A stretch of 64,000 nt of DNA from Antitrichia curtipendula (lineage: Eukaryota; Streptophyta; Bryopsida; Hypnales; Leucodontaceae): the NCBI GenBank assembly GCA_951230915.1, contig OX579636.1, positions 4,603,001 through 4,667,000 of the forward strand, read 5' to 3'. How positions within the stretch are numbered: the stretch's first letter is position 1; each line of letters opens with the position of its first letter. This document shows, one piece after another, positions 24,546 through 36,356 of the stretch. The notes beneath the pieces were generated by a model that saw nothing but the letters and a program-made list of their open reading frames with translations, was not told the DNA's origin and did not search any database. A program made the position numbers and the translations under genes.

Positions 24546-27500
24546 CTACATGAACAACTTCAAGTGACTTCAGACTCAGCAAAACTTAAGTGGAACGTAG
24601 ACAGGGAAAATTGAACTGTGAAAGTATCAATCTCTAAGATTCCCCATCCCTTACAAGAACCCTGCAGCAGATACTGGCAGCAAGAGGACATGGCGAGACA
24701 CCAAAAGCGTCAGCCTCACCAAATCGCAATTGAGCAGTGAAAGTCGCACTTTGCAACGGCGCTTTAGGATTCAGATAGTCTTTTTCAGGAGCCTCAAGAT
24801 AGCTGTTGTACATGAAGGCAGATAGTTCGAATTTGAGAATCCAAGGATCCCTTGAGGCCTTGAGTGACACCAGAACTAGAAGTTCTAAAATCCACGAGCT
24901 AAGCAATCCTCTTCGCAAATGATTCACATGACGCTGTCACCGTAAGGCAATAATTACAGAGAGACCAAGAACCCAAGCCGTTGTTGCGATGGTTACATCT
25001 AGGTCACTAAAGCAACCTTAAATCGCAAACTGGCTAAGTCCTACCCTATATAATCAATCCAACTATATACGACAACGGAGATCAACAAATTGCATAACAA
25101 CAGATCAGAACTTCTTGCCCCAATGTCAGGCACACTCAAACGAATCAATTGACCAAGACAGACGTCTCAATCCCAAGGTTCCATACCGACAAAGATGCAA
25201 ATGCAGCCACCTGTACCTTGAGGTGAGAATTCGCACGGAGCTTGCACGCTTTTGTACCCCTCAATGGCTTCACGACTCTGCAAGAGAGAATATCACCATA
25301 GATTAGTATCCAAGATCGAGCATATCCACTTCCGCACACCAAAACTGAAACCCTAAACTCCCAGACCACCAAGACCGCGTGCCCAAAGCGTGATGTGTAA
25401 CGCCAGACAAAGAAACCTGTTTCCCAAAGCCTGATGCGTAACGCCAAACGAGGAAACCTGTGACAAGTACCGTGTGACAAGTACCGCAACAACTCACAAT
25501 ACAAGCTGCTCTTCTGCATGAATATATCTCAGAGAGGGCTTCAGTTTAATTTGTTGATAAGCCCAAGAGAGCGGAGACTTCACCACGATCGACAAGCATC
25601 TGCACAACCCACTAGTCGAAATTCGTAGGAGAGCTTGAATCCGGCCTTCCGCGAGCGGGGCAGCCTCCACTGCGTTCCTCAAGAATGCAGCGGCCCTTGC
25701 CGTGGAGTACCGACGTCGGAGAACAAGGAAAGGGTCTCTTGGCTCTCTCAAGAAGCTCGGCTCTCTGAAGAAGCTCGGTGTGCCTAGGACGACACCACCA
25801 CTGCTACAGTACTATGTCTACAAACAGTCTTCCCTGTTCTCGCCCAAGAAAATTATGTACCCCACGAATCTGCAAGACGGGACATCGCCACACATAAAAA
25901 ACTGCAAGTCGAGCATAATCACTTTTGCAATTTAAAACTAAAATACCAGACCAGACCTGAGCAAATGATTCACAAGACACTCTGTCATCCTAAAGCAATA
26001 ATTATAGAGAGACCAAGAACCCAAGCCGTTGTTGTGGCGCACTAGATCACTTGCCCATGGCAAGGCAATCATAAATCGCAAACTGGCTGAGCCTCCTGCC
26101 CTGTACTATCTACCCAACTAATTAAGACAACGGAAATCAACAAGATGCATGACAACCGATCAGAACTTGCTTGCCCCAATGTCAGGCAGACTTAGTTCTG
26201 AGCATTTGCTAAACTGAAAGGCAGGAAGAGAAATTCCAGTTTGGCTCACCAACCCCAACCTCAACATCAGCAACGTCCAATGAACACAATGAAACTCAAC
26301 TTCAGCAGAGACAAAGAATCATGTATGACTGGTAATATCCTCAAGTTTGTCCAATTGCTTGTCTGATTTCATACCTCCTTCCCGGCCTTCAGCACCAATA
26401 ATTCCAAGGTCTGCCGCTTCCAATTTTAGAGAGAAGAAGTTCAATTCAGTCCACACAAAAGTTCCACATATGTATCCCTGTCTTGAGATCTTCCGCTCCC
26501 CGTTAACTGAAAATGATCTCCTCCTATTTTTCGGAAACCCCTCCCAATTGCCCAGCCCTCACGGTTCTGAGAGAAAAAAACACTCATTAGTTCCCTGCAT
26601 CAACCACCGCCGACGTATGGAGCCTTAATATTTAGCTTCAGTCAAAAAAATAATGGCCGTCTGCTCCCTTGCATCTATGTCTACTCGATTCGTCACACTG
26701 CTCAACCCGGAACTCTCAAGCCATCAAGCACAAAGGAAAGAACAACTGCAGCGCTTGACCTCAAGTTATTCAACAACTTCAAATGACTTCAGATTCAGAA
26801 AACTGGACTGGAACGGAGTCCCCTAAACCCTCAAATGTGAAAGTATCAATCTCTAAGATTTGCTAATCCCGTACACACTCTTCTAAAGGCAGCAAGAAAG
26901 CTGCAACAGATATTGCAACTGAAGAAAAACCCTAAACCTGAACCACAACATCGCACACCCTAAACCCCAATATCTGAGCTTCCCCCTCCAATCGAGTAAA
27001 CCTCCAACTCCAGTAGAAAACCTAAACCCACAACGCCCACAACTTTCAACATATCCAAAGAACTTCCAAATTTAACTTCAATGTACAGAAAAATATATCA
27101 TGCTGCAGTGAGGAATTGAAATGTGGAAGTTCGGCTTACCTGGCAGTGGAGACTCAGCGAGCGGACAGGTAAATCTGGGAAGGAGACGACATGGCGAGAC
27201 CCAACCAACCAACCGTAAGCCCCGATTTCTACAGTCGAGGTTGAGTATTGCAGCCGCACCCTGCAACGGTGTTTCAGGGTTTTGATGATCTTCTCCAGGA
27301 GCACTCGGGCAGTACAGCTGCGGTACAATTCGCACGAAAACAACGGTGTTTTAAGAATCTAGGGTTTAGGTGAGGCCTTGAGTGATAATAGCAGAACTGG
27401 AAGTTCTAAAATCCACGGACCTAGGAATCCTCTGCGCCCCTCAAAATGGTGTCTGTCCTGCACCAAAACCACAAACCCCTGCTTATCCGAGAATCCCGGC

Positions 27501-28255
27501 AAAGGACAGCCTCGAATCGAACGAGAATTCACGACAACGAGAGATTAGGGTTCAGTTTAAACCGTTTGCACCACCAGTGGGCTGATCTATATTCTTTGTC
27601 GTAGGAGCGGCCAAATTCTTAAAGAAATTCCAGAAGTTGACAAGAAATTAACAAAAAACTGACGAATTTCCAGGAAACACAAGCATCCAAATTCCCAAGC
27701 GGATGATCGCTCCAGCAGCGGCGAAACAAGAAAAGGGAGTCTGACCTTGGCAGGCAGGCACTTGAGAGAGCTCGTTCCTTGCTAACTGAATTTAGACGGG
27801 CTCAAGTAGGGTTTGATTCATTTCATCTACGTTAGTGAAGGAAGAAAGCGCCGGATCTTTCACTGGTGTTATGAGCCAACTTTCATCCACGGGCATGAAT
27901 GAAACATCATGGAAATACCGCTTCTACCCCTGAAGACTCCAGAGCATCGTCAGAGAAGGCAAGGCCGCCTCTTGGAAAGAAGTTCGCTCGAGGCGTTGCT
28001 GTAGGCAACCTCCGAAAGCGACTCATATCTTTCACAGCAGAAGAAGTAACATTATGCGCTTTGTTCTCATTTTGTGTCATGATTTTCTGTGTTCTTCTAA
28101 AGATTCAAGGCTATTGAGAAGGTTTAGGGTTTCTAATAGAAGGCTACCTTACTTGGGAGTCTTCTTATGTTAGTTTAGTACTCCATCTCTAGGGTACTTC
28201 TGCATTCTTGAAGCAACTGTAGTCACTGCGCAAGATTGGAGGTCTATCAAGGGGG
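24546..28255. promoter_or_regulatory. Divergent control region of the CACTA genes, with internal duplications
   Basis: No intact gene is seen. Two segment pairs are directly duplicated. 24551-24920 resembles 26768-27440 (GAAAGTATCAATCTCTAAGAT, GACATGGCGAGAC, AAGTTCTAAAATCCACG). 24917-25140 resembles 25960-26195 (GAGAGACCAAGAACCCAAGC, CCCCAATGTCAGGCA). A smaller tandem (GATGTGTAACGCCA / GATGCGTAACGCCA) lies at 25390-25450. Several telo-box-like CCCTAAACC motifs occur at 26820-26965. The region separates the minus-strand TNP1-like and plus-strand TNP2-like genes, so promoters for both should lie here. Confidence 0.5.
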
Positions 28256-31200
28256 ATGGATACAGGAAATGACCACGTACTAGTCGGACAGGAGCGGCGA
28301 CAGAAATTACGTGATGATAGACTCTGGGTGAGAGAGTATCGCCGAGCTACGTTGTTAAATTTGCAAAGATTGAATTGCCCGTGTTGTAAATGTAAAGGCG
28401 CCAAGAAGTTCAGTGTTTCCAAAGTGGGGCAGCATCTACTTCGATATGGGAGGAATTCAAATTTTAGGGTGTGGCGAGGACCTAGGAGTAGGGAGACATC
28501 AGATGAAGAATGGGAGGTTGATTTCTGGAATTCAACAGGAAGTCAAGAAGTACAAATTGATAATGAAGTGGACACTAGAAACATGCTCTCCAATGTGTTC
28601 CAAGACTTCAGAGACTCAGAGACCATGGAAGAACAGGTACATGACACAGAGGCTATGGAAGAACGACTACATGACACAGTTGTGGAGGCCTTTACAGTAG
28701 CAGACCGCGTAAACAACGAATGCATTTGTAGAGCAAGTGGGGGTACGGCAAATTCTGCTGAAAATGAAGGAGCTGAAGCGGAGGTCGAAAATGCGTTGCC
28801 ACAGGAAGAACCCATAGGTGATACCAATGAGGAGCCAGAGCTTCAAGGTCAAATCAATTTTGATGCTCACATCTTGGAAGAGGCTTTGCATCCACTATAT
28901 GAAGGTGCTCAATGTACTAAATTGGCAGCCACCATTCTTATCATGAATGTGTGTACTGTCCATGGGGTGAGTAACAACTTTGCTGATGAATTGTTTACTC
29001 TTTTGGAAGGACACATCCTGCCACAAGGCAATACGTTGCCTAAGAATTACTACGCAGCTCAAAGACTAACAGGGAAATTAGGATTGGGTTATAATAGCAT
29101 CCATGCATGTGAGAAAGGATGTGTACTCTTCAGAGGCGATTTTAGAGAGCTTACACGTTGTCCAAAGTGTAATGGTCCAAGATACAGGGATGAGATTAGG
29201 AAGAAGTTCCCAGTGAAAGTGTTGAGGCACTTCCCTATCATCCCAAGATTGCAGCGCATGTTTCGTAGCCCAGAACTCTCGAAATTGTTACTGTGGCATT
29301 CAGAGAATGGAAGTAATCGTCCAGGGGGAGACAATTTAGTGCGACATCCATGCGATTCAAAAGCATGGCGCCACTTTCACGACAATGTGGATCCAAGCTT
29401 TGATGAAGACTCTCGAAATGTCCATTTTGCTCTGGCCGCAGATGGAGTGAATCCATTCAAGCAGACCAAGTCAAGTTGGTCTACTTGGCCAGTAACCTTG
29501 CTAAATTATAATTTGCCCCCTTGGTTGTGCACCAAAAAATTCTTCATGATGTTAGCTTTGTTGATTCCTGGAAAGCAATCTGTAACAGCGGAAGTATTTG
29601 ATGTGTATCTAGAACCCTTGGTGGATGAATTGTTGGAATTGTGGAAAGGAGTGCCAGCATATGATGTTGTACAAGAAGTTGGTGCTCGTTCTTTCAACCT
29701 TAGAGCAGTTCTTATGTGGACAATACATGACTATCCTGGATACGGCACTGTAGGAGGATTTGCACACCAAGGATATGCAGGGTGTGCATGGTGTGGTGTT
29801 GACTTAGGAGCAGAGCATTCAACGGAGCTATGTAAAGAAATTTATCAAGGGACTCGTAGATGGTTACCTGCTGATCATCCTTATCGCTCGGAGCATATAA
29901 AAGATCACTTTGATGGGCGATTGGAAACACGAGGAAAACCCAAAGTTGTATCTGTGGAGGAACAACTGGAATATGCGGAGCAGTATAAGTCATGGAAGGC
30001 AGCAGGGAACAGAAAAGGTGCTCCAGGGGATCCGTCCAAATTGCATGGAGTAAAGCGGACTAGCATTCTTTTCAAATTGCCTTATTGGAAGGTGAGATCC
30101 TCAAGTCTTTCAAGTAAAAGGACTAAAAGGCAACCGTGGGTTACTCGCAACCTAAGTTCTCGAAGTGAAAGTGTTCAATAGAATAGTGGGATGTCAAGTG
30201 TTCTGTAGTTGCATATTAGTTGTAATGCAGTTGCATATTAGTTGTGTCATAGTCGCATATTAGTTGTGCTGTAGTTGCATATCAGGTGTGCCGTAGTTGC
30301 ATATCAGTTGTGCCGTAGTTGCATATCAGTTGTGCCGTAGTTGCATATCAGTTGTGCCGTAGTCACATATTAGTTGTGTCATAGTCACATATTAGTTGTG
30401 TTGTAGTCGCATAGCAGCCGTGCAATATTCGCATAGAAATTGTGCTGCATTGGTTTTGAGCAGTGGTAGCACAGTGTTTGTCATGAGCGTCTGTAGTCGC
30501 CATTGAAGCATCTACAATCAGCTTTCAATAAATGTGATATCCTACCAAAGTAGCAAAGCATTTTTTTGGGAAGATTTAAAGTGATTAGAAAAACATCTGG
30601 GATGCAGATATGTCTACATACTGTTTGTCTTTGTCTTCTGTCAATCCAAAACTAACTGCAGAGTACTATTCATGTGTCCAGAGGCTTCTTATCCGCTACA
30701 TGCTGGATGTCATGCATTGCGAGATGAATCTTGCAAAGAATTTCTTAAAAACAATAAGCGGGAAAAAGGATACTGTGAAGGTGCGACGAGATCTTCAAAG
30801 AAGAGGTATACGAAGGCATTTGTGGTTGACACCAAACCCTCGCAGAGCTGATAAGATGTTGAAACCAAGTGCAGGGTATGTGCTATCAGAGAAAGAGTAT
30901 GAGCAGTTTGCAGACATTATTGCATCTGTGAAGCTTCCTTCAGGATACTCCTCGGCATTTGGTAAGCATATGAAGGCTAAAAAATTTGGAAGCCTCAAAT
31001 CGCATGACTATCACGTGTTAATGCAACAATTGATGCCATTGGCTATGAGGGGTTTATTGAAACCTGGGCCACGTATGGCCATCATGCGGATGTGCAAGGT
31101 GTTTAGGAGAATATGCACAAGAGCTTATAATTCAGCAGATTTTGAGTCCCTTCAATTAGATGTGGCTGAGACTATGGCACTATTAGAGATAGAATTCCCA

Positions 31201-32799
31201 CCGTCTTTTTTTGACATGATGACACACCTTCCATATCACTTGGTTCAAGAACTTGACTTGTGTGGGCCTGTCAGTACAAGGTGGATGTACCCAGTTGAAA
31301 GGTATATGAAAACATTGAAGAATTATGTTCGGAGCATGGCTAGACCAGAGGCTTGCATGGCAGAAGGATACGTGAAGGAAGAAGGTCTGGGCTTTGTGAC
31401 AGAGTATTTGCAAAGATTTGATTTGGTCAAGAGACGCGTGTGGGATGCAGAAGAAGAGTTTGGCGATGCTGAAGAAGTTCTAGAAGGTGCAGGTCAGCAG
31501 TTCGTGATGCCTACTATGCTACGGGATACAGCGCACAATTATGTGTTGAACAATGTTGCCGTTTTGGAGCCACTCATCAAGTAAGTTGCAGTAGTATCAT
31601 CATCTTATACAACCCAATTAGTGGAACAAAGTTATGTAAGTGTTTGCCGCAACTGCTTTCAGTAGCACAGAGGCAAGTAGAATGCAACTAACATGCAACT
31701 ACAATGCAACTAGAACGCAATTACATTGCAACTAGAATACAACTAACATGCAACTACAATGCAACTAGAACGCAACTACAATGCAACTAGAATACAACTA
31801 ACATGCAACTACAATGCAACTATAATGCAACTACAGTGGAACTAGAAAGCGAGTACTGTGCAACTAAAACCGCAACAAGGACACTGCGACTCTTTTGTGC
31901 AACTATTGTAACTACACAATATCTGAGGTAGTCATAATTTATCACAGCCGACCAAAATGTCTGAGGTAATCAAAGGTAACTTGAACAAAATGCTTGAAGA
32001 GTTGTAGTAGTTCCTACATGTCAAATTTTGATAGTGTTGGCTTTAACTTCTTTCATACGCGTGCAGGAAGTGGAAGGAAGAATGTCAGATAGATCCACAC
32101 ACAACACCCCTTGAGGTGTGGATACAAACGGCTGTTTGCAACAATGACAGCGGTGCACAGACTCCTGAGGGCAGAGATAGGATGTTCTTAGCCAGGAAAC
32201 CATCACAGAAGGCACTTCGATATTCTCGTATGAAAGCTTTTGGAAACCATTTCAGAGTGGAAGACAACGCCTCCAACCAATTGCAGACATATGATTGTGG
32301 TGTTGCATCTGTGTTCCAAATTCCAGCCTCTGATCTTAGAGATGTCTCTAGTGACTCCTATGTTGGAGTGGTGAAAGATATATTGAAACTAGATTATGGG
32401 CCTGTCAGCAACCCTGTGATATTAATGCGGTGTGAATGGGTGAAGAAAACAGACAATCGAGGAAATCCGACATACATTAGAGATGAGGCTGGATTTCTTG
32501 TAGTAAACTTCCGCCACAAAATGAGCAGGATGCTGGATCTTTTTATATTTTCAAGCCAGGCAACCCAAGTTTTTTTTGCTGATGATGTAAAGAAAGAGGG
32601 TTGGAAAGTAGTACTACATAAAGAAGCCCGTGCTCGACGAGAATTTGTGGACACATCAGATGTGTTCGTCAACACCACTGTACAAGCTTCTGGTTTAGCT
32701 ACTCCAGAGGATGTGCCTTCTCTACCTGCTATCCTGTCTTTAGTCGGAGCCATAGAGTTATCTGAGGAGGACAATCTCTTAGCATCAGCTGGATATTGA
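28256..32799 (+). CDS. TNP2-type CACTA transposase with DUF4218 and DUF4216 regions
   Basis: Catalytic transposase of the CACTA element. Exons: 28256-30091, 30682-31580, 32067-32799. Splicing is GT-AG with matching phases (0 and 2), giving 1155 aa. The N-terminus shows the transposase-associated Cys motif CPCCKCKG (41-48). The tnp2 domain covers roughly residues 210-660, with NLRAVLMWTIHDYPGYG, GCAWCG and, across the first splice, LPYWK-RLLIRYMLDVMHCE. DUF4218 (about 785-900) shows MMTHLPYHLVQEL and WMYPVERYMK. DUF4216 (about 968-1110) shows a segment from YVGVVKDILKLDY to CEWV. Both introns contain 11-bp motif arrays. No frameshift or stop was found. The start is the first Met of the long frame; an upstream leader exon is possible. 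Confidence 0.92.
30206..30450 (-). repeat. Motif array in TNP2-like intron 1
   Basis: A 22-bp unit (GTAGTTGCATATCAGTTGTGCC) is repeated about ten times and is the complement-strand form of the GCAACT motif. The last units degenerate (AGTCACATATTAG). Confidence 0.85.
31683..31905 (+). repeat. Motif array in TNP2-like intron 2
   Basis: Units of GCAACTANNAT at 11-bp spacing (GCAACTACAAT, GCAACTAGAAC) fill most of the intron, in the opposite orientation to the intron 1 array. Confidence 0.85.
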
Positions 32800-33195
32800 A
32801 ATTATTAGTAGAAAATGTTTCCTACTTTGAAACTAGCTTTGCAGTGTTTTTCAATTCAAATACAGTTAGTGCACAACTGCATGCATATGTGCATACTCTC
32901 CATTAATGGGTTTAGGCAACTAGAAATGAAACAGACCATTACAGATTGTAGAACTTCTAATATTATAAAGCCATACTTCTTTGGTCTATTCAAGTGTATG
33001 CAGTAACTAGTTGTGGATGATCTTCATGCATGCACATGTTAGGTTGCATCCCACAATGAACTTATGGTGAACATTTGGTCACAACTATATGGCAAAACGA
33101 GGTTGTGACTACAATTTATAAACAGCAAGTTCCACAGCATTTCGACTGAACTCAGACTACTACGTTTGTCTTGGAGTCAAATTTTAGTGATTTTG

Positions 33196-33840
33196 TAGTT
33201 GAATTCTAGTCATTCTGCAGTTGCATTCTTGTTGTTTCCTAGTTGCATTTCAGTGAACTTCTAATTGCATTCTAGTTGACATGGCAATTGCAATACAGTT
33301 GTTTTCTAGTTGCATCCCAGTCGCTTTGTAGTTGTAGTCTATTGCAGTCCAGTCGTTTGTTAGTTGCAACCCAGAAGTTTGTTAGTTGTAGTGCAGTCGT
33401 TTGTTAGTTGCAATGCAGTCGTTTGTTAGTTGCAATGCAGTCGTTTGTTAGTTGCAGTCCAGTCGTTTGTTAGTTGCAGTTCAGTCATTTGTTAGTTGCA
33501 GTGCAGTCGTTTGTTAGTTGCAGTGCAGTTGTTTGTTAGTTGCAGTCCAGTCGTTTGTTAGTTGCATTTCAGTCATTTGTTAGTTGCAGTGCAGTCTTTT
33601 GTTAGTTCAGGTGTAATTGGCGCGATTGCCGTTTGACAGCGTGGAGTCCACGCAAAAAGTAGTTGTCCACGTAGAGAACTAGCGGATGTAGAATACCTTC
33701 TGTTACTTCTTCGTAACCCCACTGTTCGTTATGCAACTACTTCGCGACTAATACTGCAACTAGGTGCAAATACAGAGGGACGCAGTTGCATATTAGTTGC
33801 ATGTTAGTTGAAATTCAGTTGCATAGGCCCGTAGTTGCAT
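33196..33840 (-). repeat. Right subterminal motif arrays
   Basis: A 22-bp unit (TTGTTAGTTGCAGTGCAGTCG with variants) is repeated more than a dozen times at 33340-33610. More degenerate units precede it, and a last cluster lies at 33733-33840 (GCAACTACTTCGCGACTA, then AGTTGCATATTAG). Most of the right array is in AGTTGC orientation, opposite to the left subterminal array, as in other CACTA elements. Confidence 0.88.
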
Positions 33841-33908
33841 CACAGCGGGTTACGAAACCCCCCTTTTCTTTCTAGTGCAATCTGCCTGTCATAGGCTGGT
33901 TTACCTTA

Positions 33909-35247
33909 GTTGCAGCTTGTTGACTGTCAATTCTCTTTGGCTAAACAAAATTTAGGAGAGCTGAGTTGCTACAAGTTTGACACTCATGCCTCGAATTCCG
34001 TGAAGCACTGGTGACACGGCGGAAGAGACTGACCTGACCCCACACTAAGGTAGAAGGCTCAGAAAGCACTCATGTAAGCAAAAAAAAGACCTTTGTACAA
34101 AAATGGGTGGACCCAAAGTTTTTTTACATTTTTGTAGAAGAAAGAGAAATGAGGAATACAACAGTGGAAATTTTAAGTTTAATTTTCTGACTTGAAATGA
34201 ATAAGATATGATTTTATTGAAAAATCAGAGGTGCATAAGTTCCTATTAATGCTTATAGGTACAACTGTAATCAATCAAAACATGCCATTGAATGGAGCTA
34301 GTGAATTTAAGAATGATCCTAACCATGCCTTTAAATGGAAACAATGATTCTAATAATGATCCACTGTACGTTTCTATTCAATTCACTCCCGATTGTAAAT
34401 CAAAATTTATTGCAACCACTAAACACCCCAGGGTTTCCTCACATAGTTTCAAATCCAATTCAAAGTGTTGTAATTTTTGCATATGATGTCTGAATTCAAT
34501 AAAACTTATTGGAAAATTTGCATTCTCTCTTCTAGTGTGTGTGGTAAGATTTTTAGATCAATACAAGATGTTCTGATTTTTTGGAAGTCCATCAAAGCTC
34601 ACAGGTTCAATTTGAGTCCACAAAACTGCATTTGATGGCTGCAACTTTGGGGCTTGTATCTCCTTCATACAATGTTATTTTTCAATAAAATTTGTTGGGT
34701 TAAGATTCCCTTGAAGCCTAGTTGTTGTGGTAAGATTTTCATGTCCATCCAAGTTGTTTTGAATGTTTGGGAGCAATTTGAAGTTTAAAATCCCGACATT
34801 CTGGATTACATTGAACTTCGGCGGCTTGTTTTTTCTTCAAACAATGTCCGTTTTTAATTATGAAAATTGAAAAAGTTGCGCATACTAGTCTAGTTTGCGT
34901 GGTTAAAATTTCACATCAATCCAAGAAGTTATGAGTGACTAAGAAGCATTTTAGTGGAGGAGGTTTAGCCTTAGATGTATTTTTTGCAATTTTTCTTGCA
35001 ATTTTTTGACATTTCAAAGTCATTTTGCATAAACCAAATTCAGGTCTTTATTATGAGTAAAATCACACATGATCATGAACCATGTCACCTATTCAATAAC
35101 CTAAAATCACACACATGGGTTGGCAATTTTTCACCACTGACAAGAAGTCATTTCCATTTCTACATCCCATGTGCACTGTTTTAGGCACTTCTGTAGGGGC
35201 AGTTCTTAATGCCCAAACTGTTTTTAAGACTCCTCCTATGGAATAGA
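33909..35247. other. Gene-free region
   Basis: There is a TA plus AGGTAGAAGGCTC transposon end at about 34043. Otherwise I see only AT-rich sequence with short chance open frames. Confidence 0.45.
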
Positions 35248-35660
35248 AGACATAGTAGGGGTAGTCACACCTTCTTCACTCCGCACTTGGAGAATGGAGA
35301 ACAGAGGCGTGGTGGCTTAGGGTTGGCTTCATGTTGGCCCTCCGCGGTAGAATATTCTTAACTAGTTATATCTTCCACACTCCTAGTCTTCACCTTCGGA
35401 GGTGAATAATGGGAGTGGTGAAGACTTGTTCATTTAAGTATATTCTCCATCTTGCGTTGTACACTGCCTTCATGTTCATCCTACACTCCACGTCTTCACC
35501 TTCGGAGGTGAATAGTGGGAGTGGTGAAGACTTGTTCATTTAAGTATATTCTCCATCTTGCGTTGTACACCGCCTTCATGTTCATCCTACACTCCACGTC
35601 AAATGTTGATCTCTGATTCTCCACTTTTGTTCTCCAAACAACTTTGGGGGCTGCCACACC
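35248..35660. mobile_element. Diverged relative of the 1937-2363 foldback family
   Basis: The left part (GTAGTCACACCTT, AATGGAGA, GGTGGCTTAGGGTTGGCTTC, GAATATTCTTA) aligns with the reverse complement of 2283-2363. The core CTTCACCTTCGGAGGTGAA is shared with the hairpin at 2185-2282. A 106-bp tandem duplication (35386-35491 and 35492-35597) includes this core. The right end is unclear. Confidence 0.5.
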
Positions 35661-35916
35661 TTCTTCATCTACCACGGCTCCCCATGGGCTCCTCCAAACC
35701 CTCACGAACTTGTCATTCTCCATTCTCCACCTATGAGTCCACTATGATGTTTGCCGGCAGCGTTGTGTGTGTCTGCGTGTGTGCTTTGGACTCTGGACTC
35801 TGGAGGTGGACTGATGTCAATGAATGACGTGGACACACCACTCAGCAAAGCGTCATCACAATAAAATTCATCCATTCCTACTGTTCGTAGGGTGCACGTT
35901 TGGGAGATTGTCAACA

Positions 35917-36060
35917 ATGGCCGGATTGCCGGAAGGAGATACGTTCCGCGTGGAGCTTCCCCAGTTCCCCTCGGACACTCATCACGACGCAGCCCAATTC
36001 CGCAGCTTTGACGAAACGGTAGACTACTCGTTGTCCGGCGTGCCAAGCTATCAAGGGAGT
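35917..36060 (+). other. Possible 5' exon of the fungal-like gene
   Basis: ATG at 35917 opens MAGLPEGDTFRVELPQF...ETVDYSLSGVPSYQG, a Pro/Ser-rich start that looks coding. At 36355 there is a good 3' splice site (TTCAACGCAG) immediately before the ATG of the main open frame. I could not find a donor with the right phase, so this may instead be an upstream open frame. In copy 2 the equivalent (44354) has lost 7 bases and is frameshifted. Confidence 0.35.
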
Positions 36061-36356
36061 CCTCCTGCTGGACCTAATCGATCACTGCCCCTTGTCTCTC
36101 CGTCTGTTATAAATCTCCAAATCTCTGTTTGTAACTGATAGTACTTTTCAAACCCTGTCTGCGCTTGCATTATCTATCTGTAACATCCTCCTGACTAGCA
36201 CCGAATCTCTCAAGGAACAAGTTTCGAGAGTTTCAGTGGTGAGCTGCTTGCTTTCACATATCAGCTCAAACTTGTGGGGGGATACCCGATCGATCCTTGC
36301 ACCTTGAATTGAGTTAATTGCTGAGGCGAGTGATTAACTTGTGACTTCAACGCAGC

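Larger units (their letters stand above)
20045..33877 (+). mobile_element. Complete CACTA (En/Spm) DNA transposon, 13.8 kb
   Basis: The element begins CACTAGAAGAAAACGGGGGA and ends CCCCCCTTTTCTTTCTAGTG. It is flanked by the 3-bp direct duplication CAA (20042-20044 and 33878-33880), the hallmark of CACTA insertion. It contains a minus-strand TNP1-like gene (21473-24163) and a plus-strand TNP2-like gene (28256-32799), transcribed divergently from a region of about 4 kb. Long arrays of a GCAACT motif occupy both subterminal regions and several introns. Both genes are largely intact, so the element may be autonomous or recently so. Confidence 0.95.
19527..33906. mobile_element. About 0.54-kb inverted-repeat element split by the CACTA insertion
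   Basis: The left end at 19527 starts AGGTAAACCAGCCTATGACA. The right end at 33884-33906 is its reverse complement, 23 of 23 bases. TA lies immediately outside both ends (19525-19526, 33907-33908). Removing the CACTA element and one CAA leaves about 544 bp. The left part holds a 98-codon open frame at 19454-19750, partly outside the element, with no recognised domain. The start AGGTA plus TA target suggests kinship with the 15742 MITE family. Confidence 0.75.

Noticed and set aside
20524..33610. The regular repeats looked at first like CRISPR arrays
   Set aside because: Units are contiguous 11- or 22-bp repeats without unique spacers, they lie inside a plant transposon, and no cas genes are present.
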